A stretch of 64,000 nt of DNA from Mucilaginibacter gossypiicola (GTDB lineage: Bacteria > Bacteroidota > Bacteroidia > Sphingobacteriales > Sphingobacteriaceae), in the NCBI RefSeq assembly GCF_900110105.1, contig NZ_FOCL01000008.1:124001-188000 (forward strand), in the 5' to 3' direction. Position 1 is the first letter of the stretch. Each line of letters opens with the position of its first letter. Both the position numbers and the translations under genes were made by a program. Shown here one piece after another: positions 53,330 through 61,678 of the stretch. Under the pieces are notes generated by a model. The model was not told where the DNA came from. It did not search any database and saw only the letters and a program-made list of their open reading frames with translations.

Positions 53330-54220
53330 TTAATGAAAAAAGTATTTGAGGGCATTGAAGGCTACTACAATAACATACTGTAAAATCAGCACGCCATCCA
53401 TATAAAAAAAGTAGTAGTATTCATTCTTTTCCCATGCCGACTTAAAGATTAACCAGCCCGTAAGGAACATGGTAATTGTGAGTGCAAAAAAATCAATACT
53501 AAATCCGTTTTGCCTGAACAGGAACATCAATACAATGTACCCGGCAAGTAATACCTGGCAAAACAGATAAGCATTTTTTTCGCCCCAAACTACAGGGATG
53601 GTTTTTAAGCCCACTTTACGATCATCAAACAGATCGCGGATATCAAAAGGTATTGTTAATGCACCTATAAATAAAAAGCGCTTGGCTATAAGTATAGTGG
53701 TATCGCGCATGGTAATATCGGTGAGATGGTTATGCATCGACTCCAACACCGGAAACAACACGCAGCTCATTGTCCACACCAGTGTTATTAAAAAAGGCTT
53801 CAGGCCCGGGATGTTTCTTAAGCCAAATTTATGATCGCCAACGCTGAACAGGGGCAACCCGTAACCAAACGAAAGGACGCTGAGAAATATGAGCAGGATC
53901 TTTGATTCGGTAGTGATGATAAAGAACAGCGGGATCAATGAGAGCAACGAAACAATGGTAAATGTTACCATCAACCTATAGTGTGCAAAAAACCATCGTA
54001 CCCTTTTGTAAGGAGATCTTTGAGGATTGGCTGGCCTGGTGATCAGGATACAAAAATTGTAAATTCCCAGGGTTGATGTAAATAACAAGCCCAATACAGG
54101 GAACACAGGTTTTGACCCTATTAAATGAAATGTTAACAAGGCCTGTGCTACTGCACAAAGCGACATGAAAATATTACTGAAGAGCAGAAAATCTAATACA
54201 GATTGTAGTAATTTCTTCAT
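53330..54220 (-). CDS. UbiA-like prenyltransferase lacking the first Asp motif
   Basis: About 296 residues from the ATG at 54220 (MKKLLQSVLDFLLFSN); the longer frame to 54403 overlaps the upstream gene and has a non-family N-terminus. It has about nine hydrophobic helices. The second UbiA motif is present as DIRDLFDDRKVGLKTIPVVWG. The first Asp-rich motif (NxxxDxxxD) is not found: the matching place reads IYNFCILI. Genuine UbiA enzymes use both motifs for magnesium diphosphate binding, so activity is uncertain. Flanked by a metallophosphoesterase and a methyltransferase on the same strand. Confidence 0.7.
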   Translation of the reverse strand: MKKLLQSVLDFLLFSNIFMSLCAVAQALLTFHLIGSKPVFPVLGLLFTSTLGIYNFCILITRPANPQRSPYKRVRWFFAHYRLMVTFTIVSLLSLIPLFFIITTESKILLIFLSVLSFGYGLPLFSVGDHKFGLRNIPGLKPFLITLVWTMSCVLFPVLESMHNHLTDITMRDTTILIAKRFLFIGALTIPFDIRDLFDDRKVGLKTIPVVWGEKNAYLFCQVLLAGYIVLMFLFRQNGFSIDFFALTITMFLTGWLIFKSAWEKNEYYYFFYMDGVLILQYVIVVAFNALKYFFH

Positions 54221-54252
54221 TGGTAACGTGGCGCAGTATATGCCCCGATCTT

Positions 54253-55572
54253 TTAAGAAATTGATAGCGACGGATCGTGGCCTGCTTTTAATGTAAATAT
54301 CGTAATCTCCGGCAATATTCCAACCCTGCCTGTTAAGCCAACAAAGCCAAAGCCAACATTTACATATAATTGTTGCATATTTTCCTGGTAATGGCCCGCC
54401 CACTCATTGTAAACGTATGTAATAGGGCTATACTGAAAATGTTCGGTGCGTACACCAAACTGCATGCCGTGGGTATGGCCGGCAAACATAGCATCAATCT
54501 GCGGATACTTAGGTAATACCTCGGCCCGCCAGTGCGATGGATCATGCGAAAGCAGGAGCTTTACCGGCAGGTCATCGGTGTTTTTTACAGCCAGGTCCAT
54601 ACGTCCATATTTAGGAAAGCGGCTGTATTCGCTCCAGTTTTCGATACCTAAGAGCCCTATTTCCTCTCCATCTATTTTAAGTCGGCGGTTTTCGTTACGA
54701 AGCAGGTTCCAGCCCATGTTTTTGTGAGTGGCTATCAAATCGTCATGGTTCTTCTTTTTTGCTACCGGAGAATCCCAATCGCCATAGTCGCCATAATCAT
54801 GATTGCCAAGGGTTGAGAAAACACCGAGCGGTGCTTTTACCTTGCTGAAAATATCCTGGTAATCGGTCATTTCTGAAGCTTCTCCGTTAACCAAATCACC
54901 CGTAAAAAATATCAGGTCTGTTTTTTCTTTCAGCAGTATTTCAACACCGCCAAGCACTGCCTTTTTATTATAAAAGCTGCCCGAGTGAATATCCGAGATC
55001 TGCCCTATCCTTAAGCCATCAAAGGCTTTTGGCAGGTTAGGCAGATACATGGTTTGATACAATACATGGTAATCATATGAGCCTTTAGGCATTGCCGTTT
55101 TAATAGCAGCCAGGGGAACGGCAGCAGCCAGTAATCCTGCTTTTAACAGGAACTCCGAACGGGGGATAGCATCTATGGTAGTTGCAGTTGCAGTTTGACC
55201 ATGAAAAGTAGTAGCAGTTGCAGAAGCAGCTGTGGTAGAAGAACCAGTTTCAGTTTTCTTCCGTTTGAGAACAATTTTTCGCCTGATATCATCGGCAAAA
55301 ATGAAGAGGATAAAAGTGAACTTGCAGATGAGCAGGATAAATGTTATCAGCAAACAGGCGGCACGTACACCTGTTCCGGCTATGGTAATGTAACCTCCTG
55401 TTAAGAGCGCAGCTACAGTAAGGGCCGATGTTGTCCAATAAAAAATGGCGAATGCTTTTGATTTAAGCAGTCGCCATTTTTGAAATGCGCCGCGGATTCC
55501 CTGTAAAACATACCGGTCTGTCAGCAGCTCAATTATGATCCAGAATAAAATACTCAGCGCTTTTAGTATCAT
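54253..55572 (-). CDS. Membrane metallophosphoesterase (calcineurin-like)
   Basis: A 439-residue protein: four hydrophobic helices (about 5-20, 40-60, 68-90 and 150-165) and a Thr/Ala-rich linker (about 108-132), then a calcineurin-like phosphoesterase domain with SDIHSG (DxH), TGDLVNG (GDxx), LGNHDYGDYGDW (GNHD), LLSHDP and AGHTHGMQFG metal-binding motifs. The active domain is probably periplasmic. YaeI-like metallophosphoesterases hydrolyse UDP-sugars or phospholipid diphosphates; the substrate here is unknown. It is 14 nt after the MoxR gene and 32 nt before the UbiA-like gene. Confidence 0.85.
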   Translation of the reverse strand: MILKALSILFWIIIELLTDRYVLQGIRGAFQKWRLLKSKAFAIFYWTTSALTVAALLTGGYITIAGTGVRAACLLITFILLICKFTFILFIFADDIRRKIVLKRKKTETGSSTTAASATATTFHGQTATATTIDAIPRSEFLLKAGLLAAAVPLAAIKTAMPKGSYDYHVLYQTMYLPNLPKAFDGLRIGQISDIHSGSFYNKKAVLGGVEILLKEKTDLIFFTGDLVNGEASEMTDYQDIFSKVKAPLGVFSTLGNHDYGDYGDWDSPVAKKKNHDDLIATHKNMGWNLLRNENRRLKIDGEEIGLLGIENWSEYSRFPKYGRMDLAVKNTDDLPVKLLLSHDPSHWRAEVLPKYPQIDAMFAGHTHGMQFGVRTEHFQYSPITYVYNEWAGHYQENMQQLYVNVGFGFVGLTGRVGILPEITIFTLKAGHDPSLSIS

Positions 55573-55586
55573 GTTAGCGCAGGTGT

Positions 55587-57092
55587 TTAGTATCTGTCGT
55601 CGTCAATATCAAGGTCGTCGTCATCGGGCTGCAAGTTAAACAAACTGTTAAACATATCCGAAAACGCGAACCCATTATCAAGGAAACCTTTATTCAATTG
55701 TGAAAACTCCGACAGGCCGTGAAGTACAAATTCCATCAGCAGCAATTGCTGACTTTCGCTTAAACGCGGATGGACCTTTTTAACCAGGTCTTTCAAACCG
55801 GCAACTTCTTCCAGTGCTTTTTTGTACTCCTGCATTGGCATATCGTCAACCAATGCCACGTTGTTGCCATCGCCAAACCAGTTGATGATAGCGGCATATG
55901 GGTTAGGTGCTTTAGCTTTTTTAGCCTTTTCAGGGTCAGGGAAAAACGACAGTAATAAGCTTTTGATCGCTTTGCCTATCAGGATGTTGGCCACTTTGCC
56001 CGGGCCTTCCAGCTCGCCTTCGTAAACCAGCTCAATTTTACCGGTGATGGCGGGGATCACACCTAAAAAGTCGGTAATGCGCACGAAAGTTGTTTTTTCG
56101 TGGTTGATGATCATCCTGCGCTCGGCATTGCTGATCAGGTTTTCATACGCCGAAATAGTTAAACGTGCCGATACTCCTGATTTTTTGTCGATATATTCAG
56201 AGTTACGGGCTTCAAAAGCAATTTGTTCAACCAGGTTTTTCACTAATCCATCGGCTTCGATAGCTATACGCTGATCATCTGTAAGGGATGCTTCTTGCTG
56301 GGTGATTTTGCGCGAAATTTCAACCGAACGTGGATAATGCGTCAGGATCTGACTTTCAATACGGTCTTTAAGCGGTGTAACTATCGAACCACGGTTGGTA
56401 TAATCCTCGGGGTTAGCAGTAAATACAAACTGGATATCCAACGGCAAACGTAATTTAAAACCACGGATCTGGATATCTTTTTCCTGCAGGATATTGAACA
56501 GTGATACCTGGATACGGGCTTGCAGATCTGGCAGTTCGTTGATTACGAAGATGCCGCGATGCGCACGGGGTATCAACCCAAAGTGGATCACTCGCTCATC
56601 TGAATACGTTAATTTCAAAGTAGCCGCCTTGATAGGGTCAACATCGCCAATTAAATCAGCAACGGTAACATCAGGTGTAGCCAATTTTTCGGTATAGCGT
56701 TCAGAGCGGTGGATCCAGCCGATAGGGGTATCATCACCTTTTTCGGTTATGATGCTATGACCAAACCACGAAATGGGATTGTAAGGGTCATCAAACAATT
56801 CTGATCCTTCAATATATGGAATATACTCGTCAAGCAGGTTAACCAACAGGCGGGCAATACGGGTTTTAGCCTGGCCGCGTAAGCCTAACAGCAAAATGTT
56901 ATGGCGCGATAGGATAGCAGTTTGCAGGTCGGGAATAACAGTATCTTCAAAACCGATGATGCCTTCAAAACCACCTTCGCGTTTTTTAAGCTGTTCAATC
57001 AGGTTAGCACGTAATTCATCTTTAACCGAACGGCTTTTGTAGCCTGTTTGCTTTAACTGGCCGAGGGTTTTTATATCTAATAATTTACTCAT
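55587..57092 (-). CDS. MoxR/magnesium-chelatase-type AAA+ ATPase
   Basis: About 501 residues from the ATG at 57092 (MSKLLDIKTLGQLK); the frame's start at 57116 adds eight. The ATPase core starts near 45: IIGFEDTVIPDLQTAIL, Walker A LLGLRGQAKTR, then INELPDLQARIQVSLFNILQE as a Walker-B/sensor segment and TANPEDYTNRGSIVTPLKDRIESQI. It resembles the BchI/ChlI-like helix-insert group of AAA+ proteins. It is paired with the VWA-domain gene upstream, the usual chaperone-plus-adaptor arrangement. The client is unknown. The C-terminus is acidic (DDDDLDIDDDRY). Confidence 0.87.
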   Translation of the reverse strand: MSKLLDIKTLGQLKQTGYKSRSVKDELRANLIEQLKKREGGFEGIIGFEDTVIPDLQTAILSRHNILLLGLRGQAKTRIARLLVNLLDEYIPYIEGSELFDDPYNPISWFGHSIITEKGDDTPIGWIHRSERYTEKLATPDVTVADLIGDVDPIKAATLKLTYSDERVIHFGLIPRAHRGIFVINELPDLQARIQVSLFNILQEKDIQIRGFKLRLPLDIQFVFTANPEDYTNRGSIVTPLKDRIESQILTHYPRSVEISRKITQQEASLTDDQRIAIEADGLVKNLVEQIAFEARNSEYIDKKSGVSARLTISAYENLISNAERRMIINHEKTTFVRITDFLGVIPAITGKIELVYEGELEGPGKVANILIGKAIKSLLLSFFPDPEKAKKAKAPNPYAAIINWFGDGNNVALVDDMPMQEYKKALEEVAGLKDLVKKVHPRLSESQQLLLMEFVLHGLSEFSQLNKGFLDNGFAFSDMFNSLFNLQPDDDDLDIDDDRY

Positions 57093-57110
57093 GTTTTCAA
57101 TTAGGGAATT

Positions 57111-57180
57111 TGACAATTTGATAATTTGAAAATGGACGTATCAAAGCATCTTCAAATTATCAAATTGACTAATTTTCAAA
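57111..57180. repeat. Inverted word repeat between VWA and MoxR genes
   Basis: TGACAATTTGATAATTTGAA (57111-57130) pairs with TTCAAATTATCAAATTGAC at 57151-57169 (one mismatch). It sits inside the putative VWA-MoxR operon and could form an mRNA hairpin or attenuate read-through. Confidence 0.6.
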
Positions 57181-57187
57181 TAATAAT

Positions 57188-58285
57188 TTATCTAACAGTC
57201 CTTCTCCTGTTCCTGATGTAATCCTCAAAAATATATTCACCCAAGCCGTTCAGGGAACTGTAAAACGCTTTGCCTCCGTTTGTTTCTGTGAATTTACGAA
57301 CAAACTGCTGCAAATAGGGGTCTTTGGCTATCATGAATGTGGTGATAGGTATTTTTAACCGTTTACATTGAGCAGCCATGTTAAGGGTTTTGTTAACCAC
57401 TTTCCTGTCCAGCCCGATGCTATTTTTATAGTACCTGGTGCCTTCCTTTAAACAGGTTGGCTTACCATCGGTGATCATGAAAATTTGTTTGTTATGCGTT
57501 TTACGCCTGCGGAGCAAGTCGGTAGCCAGTTCCAAACCTGCATAGGTATTGGTGTGGTAGGGGCCAACCTGTAAATAGGGTAAATCCTGCAGGGTTATAG
57601 GCCATGCATCGTTGCCAAAAACAACAATATCCAGCGTGTCCTTTGGGTATTTGGTGCGGATGAGCTCGGCAAGGGCCATAGCTACTTTTTTGGCCGGTGT
57701 TATCCTGTCTTCGCCGTAAAGGATCATGGAGTGCGAAATATCGATCATGAGCACGGTTGAAGTAAGGGTTTTGTAATCCATTTCCTCTACTTCAAGGTCA
57801 CGCTCGGTCATCATAAAATCGCCGATACCATGGTTAACCTGTGCGTTGTGGATAGACTGGGTCATGTCTATCTGGTCCAGACTGTCACCAAACTCAAACT
57901 CACGGCGTTCTGCATTTTTTTCATCACCCTGGCCCGATTGAGGTGAGCGGTGATTGCCTTTGCCGGATTTTTTTAGTTTGCCAAAAATCTCTTCCAGGGC
58001 CGACTGCCTGATGCTTTGCTCTGTTTTTGCGGTGATCTTAAACTCGCCGTTCTGATTGTCCTCATCAAGATAGCCTTTTTGCTTCAGTTCATCGATGAAA
58101 TCGCCCATGCCATAATCATCGTTGGTGAGGTTGTATTGTTTATCGAGTTCGTTAAGCCAGGCTAAAGCTTCGCCGGCATCGCCCGATGTATAGTTGAGCA
58201 ACTCGAGGAATAATTTCAATAATTCGTCAAATCCGCCTTTAGGGATTTGGTTGGGCTTAAATTTGGAAAATCCAAAACCGCGCAT
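57188..58285 (-). CDS. VWA-domain protein partnering MoxR
   Basis: About 365 residues from the ATG at 58285 (MRGFGFSKFKPNQ); upstream residues to 58378 do not look like protein sequence. A helical N-terminal region with a charged linker is followed by a VWA domain (about 185-345): the MIDAS motif is DISHS (D-x-S-x-S), with DGKP and TDGKPT further along. VWA proteins act as metal-ion-dependent adaptors for MoxR-type ATPases. The pair resembles the RavA-ViaA logic. No signal peptide, so cytoplasmic. Confidence 0.85.
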   Translation of the reverse strand: MRGFGFSKFKPNQIPKGGFDELLKLFLELLNYTSGDAGEALAWLNELDKQYNLTNDDYGMGDFIDELKQKGYLDEDNQNGEFKITAKTEQSIRQSALEEIFGKLKKSGKGNHRSPQSGQGDEKNAERREFEFGDSLDQIDMTQSIHNAQVNHGIGDFMMTERDLEVEEMDYKTLTSTVLMIDISHSMILYGEDRITPAKKVAMALAELIRTKYPKDTLDIVVFGNDAWPITLQDLPYLQVGPYHTNTYAGLELATDLLRRRKTHNKQIFMITDGKPTCLKEGTRYYKNSIGLDRKVVNKTLNMAAQCKRLKIPITTFMIAKDPYLQQFVRKFTETNGGKAFYSSLNGLGEYIFEDYIRNRRRTVR

Positions 58286-58412
58286 ATTTTGTCCTTTCTG
58301 TACATAAAGGAACGGAATATTTTGGTGAAAAGTTTTGTTGTGGAAGTGATAAAGTAAATTGTTAGGTAAGTATGACAATTAAGGAGAGACACTTTGAGGT
58401 GTTCTGCGCCAC

Positions 58413-58559
58413 GTCATTGCGAGGTACGAATACAACCGACCGAAGGGAGCTCATTAATACCTATAAAAACAAATCATAAATATTAATAATCCCCGACTTT
58501 ACAGGGAGACCTGCTTAGCCGCCCTGCTTCTTGGGGATTGCTTCGTACCTCGCAATGAC
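58413..58559. repeat. GTCATTGCGAG palindromic element, copy 6 (147 bp)
   Basis: Perfect ends GTCATTGCGAG and CTCGCAATGAC with a longer interior that includes GGGATTGCTTCGTACCTC on the right. It lies 18 nt beyond the sugar-kinase stop and between two genes of the same strand. Confidence 0.88.
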
Positions 58560-58577
58560 GCTGGTAGTGTTAGGATA

Positions 58578-59456
58578 CTAAATGTACGCCAAACTGTTCA
58601 GCAATTCAGGCGGATAAACCGGGTTTGCGCCGCGCTGGCTGGCTACGTATGAGCCTACTGAACAGGCTTTATCAACCACCTGCTGCATAGGTTTGCCTGA
58701 AAGAAGACCGGATACAAAAGTTGCCAGGAAGGCATCGCCGGCACCTACAGTGTCAGCTACTTTTACGGGGCAGCCGGGGCTGTCATAAAATTCATGATCG
58801 TGCCATACCAGTGCACCATGCTCACCGCGGGTTACGCAAATGGTTTGACTATGGTATTTTGAACGAAACTCGCCAATTTGATCACGCAGAGAAGCTCTGC
58901 TACCACCGATGAGCAAATTAGCCTCTTCCTCGTTCATTTTCACAACATCGGCACGGGCAACCAGGGTTTCAATAGTTGATAATGTATAATGCGGCGGACG
59001 AAGGTTTACATCAAATACCTTTAATGCCGGGGTTTCATCAAGCAGGTTTAACAATGTTTCGCGGGTGGTAACAGTACGGCAAGCCAAACTGCCAAACACA
59101 ATGGCCCGGGCCGCCTGGGCCGCCTTGGTGAGTGCGGTCGATGGTTGTATGTTATCCCATGAAACAGGTTGTGGAATAATATAAGTGGCGGTGTTGGTTT
59201 CATCAAGTTGTACAGTAACCTCGCAGGTTGGAAATTCATCGTCCTGCTGGATCAGGTCTGAATACAGGTCGTTGCTTTTTAAAAAGCCTATTAATGCGTC
59301 GCCGGAGTTGTCCATACCAACTGAGCTTGCAAAAGTTGTTTTTACGCCTTGTTGTACCAAATGCCTGGCCACATTCATAGGCGCACCGCCGGCTTTTTTT
59401 CCATCGCCAAAAGCATCCCATAAAACTTCGCCAAAACTCAATACCTGATTTCCCAT
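58578..59456 (-). CDS. PfkB-family sugar kinase (fructokinase-like)
   Basis: A 292-residue PfkB kinase: GGAPMNVARHLVQQG (N-terminal PfkB signature) and DTVGAGDAFLATF (C-terminal catalytic signature with the base Asp). The N-terminal SFGEVLWDAF resembles fructokinase. It phosphorylates a sugar, most likely fructose, with ATP. No adjacent transporter or glycosidase to fix the substrate. It is upstream of the VWA-MoxR block on the same strand, separated by the repeat element. Confidence 0.88.
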   Translation of the reverse strand: MGNQVLSFGEVLWDAFGDGKKAGGAPMNVARHLVQQGVKTTFASSVGMDNSGDALIGFLKSNDLYSDLIQQDDEFPTCEVTVQLDETNTATYIIPQPVSWDNIQPSTALTKAAQAARAIVFGSLACRTVTTRETLLNLLDETPALKVFDVNLRPPHYTLSTIETLVARADVVKMNEEEANLLIGGSRASLRDQIGEFRSKYHSQTICVTRGEHGALVWHDHEFYDSPGCPVKVADTVGAGDAFLATFVSGLLSGKPMQQVVDKACSVGSYVASQRGANPVYPPELLNSLAYI

Positions 59457-59612
59457 AGTTATTTGTTTTTAGTGTCGATGAAATCCAAATATACTGTATT
59501 GTCTTAACCGGAATTAATTGAATTGAAGAATTAATTGAATTTTTTCTTTTTAATTCTGTTAATTCGGGCAATTCTTAAAATTCAGGTTCAGCCAAAAGGC
59601 TATCTTTATTAT

Positions 59613-60032
59613 ATGAAAAAAATATTACTGAGTTTTGCGTTTGTGCTTGTAGCCGTGTATTGCTTTGCACAGGATAGGCAAGCCATCCTGAAAGTAATGC
59701 ATACACAGGAGGAGGCCTGGAACCGCGGCGATATTGAAGAGTTTATGACAACCTACTGGAAGTCAGATTCGCTGGTTTTTGTGGGAAAAGCAGCCCCAAC
59801 TTACGGCTGGCAAACAACATTGGAGCACTATAAACAAACCTATCCTGATAAGGCGGCTATGGGGCAGCTCTCGTTCAATATTATGCAAATAAAGGTGCTT
59901 GATAAAACTAATGCCTTTGTTTTAGGTGGATGGAAGCTTACCCGCGAAAAGGATACACCAGGTGGGTATTTTACGTTGTGGTTCAGGAAAATTAAGGGTG
60001 AGTGGAAGATAGTTTGTGATCACACTTCGTGA
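59613..60032 (+). CDS. Exported SnoaL/DUF4440-like protein
   Basis: About 139 residues from the ATG at 59613 (MKKILLSFAFVLVAVYCFA, a clean signal peptide); the frame's earlier start at 59535 is unlikely. The mature part matches the DUF4440/SnoaL-type NTF2-like fold: ILKVMHTQEEAWNRGDIEEFMTTYWKSDSLVFVG, ending YFTLWFRKIKGEWKIVCDHTS. It is a likely periplasmic ligand-binding or steroid-isomerase-like domain. Function unknown. Confidence 0.78.
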   Translation: MKKILLSFAFVLVAVYCFAQDRQAILKVMHTQEEAWNRGDIEEFMTTYWKSDSLVFVGKAAPTYGWQTTLEHYKQTYPDKAAMGQLSFNIMQIKVLDKTNAFVLGGWKLTREKDTPGGYFTLWFRKIKGEWKIVCDHTS

Positions 60033-60077
60033 CGAGATTGGTGATTGGAGATAAGAGATTAGGAAAAAGGCAATTCA

Positions 60078-60175
60078 ATTCCCCTCTTGAGAGGGGGCGC
60101 TTTGGGCGGTGCGGTTGCAGGGGTGTGTTCTTCCGCGTTTGAGAAACACACCCCTCCACCCCTCTCAAGAGGGAA
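60078..60175. repeat. CCCCTCTTGAGAGGGG palindromic element
   Basis: Outer arms ATTCCCCTCTTGAGAGGGG (60078-60096) and CCCCTCTCAAGAGGGAAT (60158-60175) match but for one base; inner arms AGGGGTGTGTT / AACACACCCCT pair at 60119-60129 and 60145-60155. A 98-bp nested-palindrome unit located 45 nt after the SnoaL-like gene's stop. Confidence 0.8.
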
Positions 60176-60210
60176 TCGCACAAGCCATTGCTTTAATTTA
60201 ATACTACTGC

Positions 60211-60693
60211 ATGAAAAGAGGTTTGATCATTGGAAAGTTTTTGCCGTTGCATATTGGACACATGACATTGATAAGTTATGCCCTTGAACACTGTGATGAG
60301 CTTGTAATTGTTATTGGTGCCAGTGATGACGAGCCTATTGCAGGTGATGTACGACTTGACTGGCTAAAGAAAACATATGCAGGCAACGATAAGGTGAAGC
60401 CTGTACTGTTAAGTTATGATGAGGCCATGCTGCCCGGCACCGGCGATTCGATAGAAAATATGTCGAGGCTTTGGGCCAGCTATCTAAAAAAGAACTTACC
60501 GCATATTGATGTAATATTTGCATCCGAGGCTTACGGCGCTTATATGGGCCGTTTTCTGGATTGCGAAAGTGTTATTTATGAAGAGCCCTGCAAGGTTGTA
60601 CCGGTGCAGGCCTCAAGGATCAGGGAAGAGCCTAATTTATACCTGCATCTTTTACCCGATGCTGTTAAGCAATACTATAAAGATCGGGCTTAA
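60211..60693 (+). CDS. Nicotinamide-nucleotide adenylyltransferase-like protein
   Basis: A 160-residue nucleotidyltransferase: GLIIGKFLPLHIGHM near the N-terminus carries the H-x-G-H motif of the cytidylyltransferase-like superfamily, and RIREEPNLYLHLLPDAVKQYY is near the C-terminus. It resembles the NadR-type NMN adenylyltransferase domain, without the kinase or regulator domains. It would make NAD from NMN and ATP. No other NAD-salvage gene is adjacent. Confidence 0.78.
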   Translation: MKRGLIIGKFLPLHIGHMTLISYALEHCDELVIVIGASDDEPIAGDVRLDWLKKTYAGNDKVKPVLLSYDEAMLPGTGDSIENMSRLWASYLKKNLPHIDVIFASEAYGAYMGRFLDCESVIYEEPCKVVPVQASRIREEPNLYLHLLPDAVKQYYKDRA

Positions 60694-60697
60694 TGGT

Positions 60698-61552
60698 TCA
60701 TTGTACTTTGCCAGTCCAATCCTTTTTAAACTCAGAAGGATTTTTGCCTGTTATCTTATTAAATAGTTTATTGAAATAGGATAAGCTTTCAAACCCTACG
60801 GCATAGCAGGTTTCAGTTACATTTTTATCCTGCATGAGCAGGTTTTTGGCCACATCGACACGGTATTGATTCACAAAATCGGTGAAGGTCATTTTGGTTT
60901 GCTTTTTAAAATAACGGCAAAAGGCTGCTGTTGTAAAATTTACTTTAGCCGCTACTACGTTTACATCGGGTTTAAGATTATAATTGCCGCCAATGTATTC
61001 ATAAACAGCCCCCATCCTAATCTTGTCTTTTAAAAAGAACTGCAGGTTTAGCTCGTCATTATTTAAAATAGTGAACTCGTTTGACCCGGCAAGGATGTTG
61101 AAGATCTCCATTAATCCCATCAATTGCTGAAATGAGCCCATTGCCGGCATCAGTTTAAGTTTCTGTACGGCCAATGTTCTGGTTTCGCCATAAAAAGCAA
61201 TGCCGTTGGCTGCCTTTTTAAAAAGTTGCTCAATAGCCGAAAATTCGGGAGTGATGCCTATCGCTGTTCCCATGAAATCTTCTTTTAGCTGCACCACTAT
61301 CTGGTGGTATTCGCTGCGCAGGCGGTAATCAAAGTTGAGGTGAGGCAGGTTACTGCCAATAAGAACTAAGTCATGCTGGGTATAACCTGAAATATGCGAG
61401 CCAACATGCCTGATCCCGGCATCGGCCTCCACGTAAACCAATTCATATTCGGGATGATAATGCCACAGGAAAGTGTTCCTGAGCCTGGGCGAAAAAAGCT
61501 TGAACGATTTGCCCGGTTCAAAATCTACCTTCTCTAACTGGATCTTATCCAT
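60698..61552 (-). CDS. AraC-family transcriptional regulator
   Basis: A 284-residue regulator with an N-terminal cupin-type sensing domain (FLWHYHPEYELVYVEADAGIRHVG, HDLVLIGSNLPH) and a C-terminal AraC helix-turn-helix pair (VNVVAAKVNFTTAAFCRYFKKQTKMTFTDFVNQYRV and ETCYAVGFESLSYFNKLFNKITGKNPSEF). It is divergent from the phytanoyl-CoA dioxygenase-like gene 127 nt away, its likeliest target, and ends 4 nt from the convergent adenylyltransferase gene. Confidence 0.92.
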   Translation of the reverse strand: MDKIQLEKVDFEPGKSFKLFSPRLRNTFLWHYHPEYELVYVEADAGIRHVGSHISGYTQHDLVLIGSNLPHLNFDYRLRSEYHQIVVQLKEDFMGTAIGITPEFSAIEQLFKKAANGIAFYGETRTLAVQKLKLMPAMGSFQQLMGLMEIFNILAGSNEFTILNNDELNLQFFLKDKIRMGAVYEYIGGNYNLKPDVNVVAAKVNFTTAAFCRYFKKQTKMTFTDFVNQYRVDVAKNLLMQDKNVTETCYAVGFESLSYFNKLFNKITGKNPSEFKKDWTGKVQ

Positions 61553-61678
61553 GCTGTATTGAATCTTATGCTTTAATAAAGATAATTAAATAGTCAATAT
61601 AGAGCAAATTTTGGTCATTGCACAGGATAGATAGCTTTCAAAGTCAGCCTAAATTTGGATTATAAATCAAAGCAAATT

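Noticed and set aside
53330..54403. Extended UbiA-like frame starting at 54403
   Set aside because: The extra 61 residues overlap the metallophosphoesterase gene and lack family character; ATG at 54220 begins the first helix.
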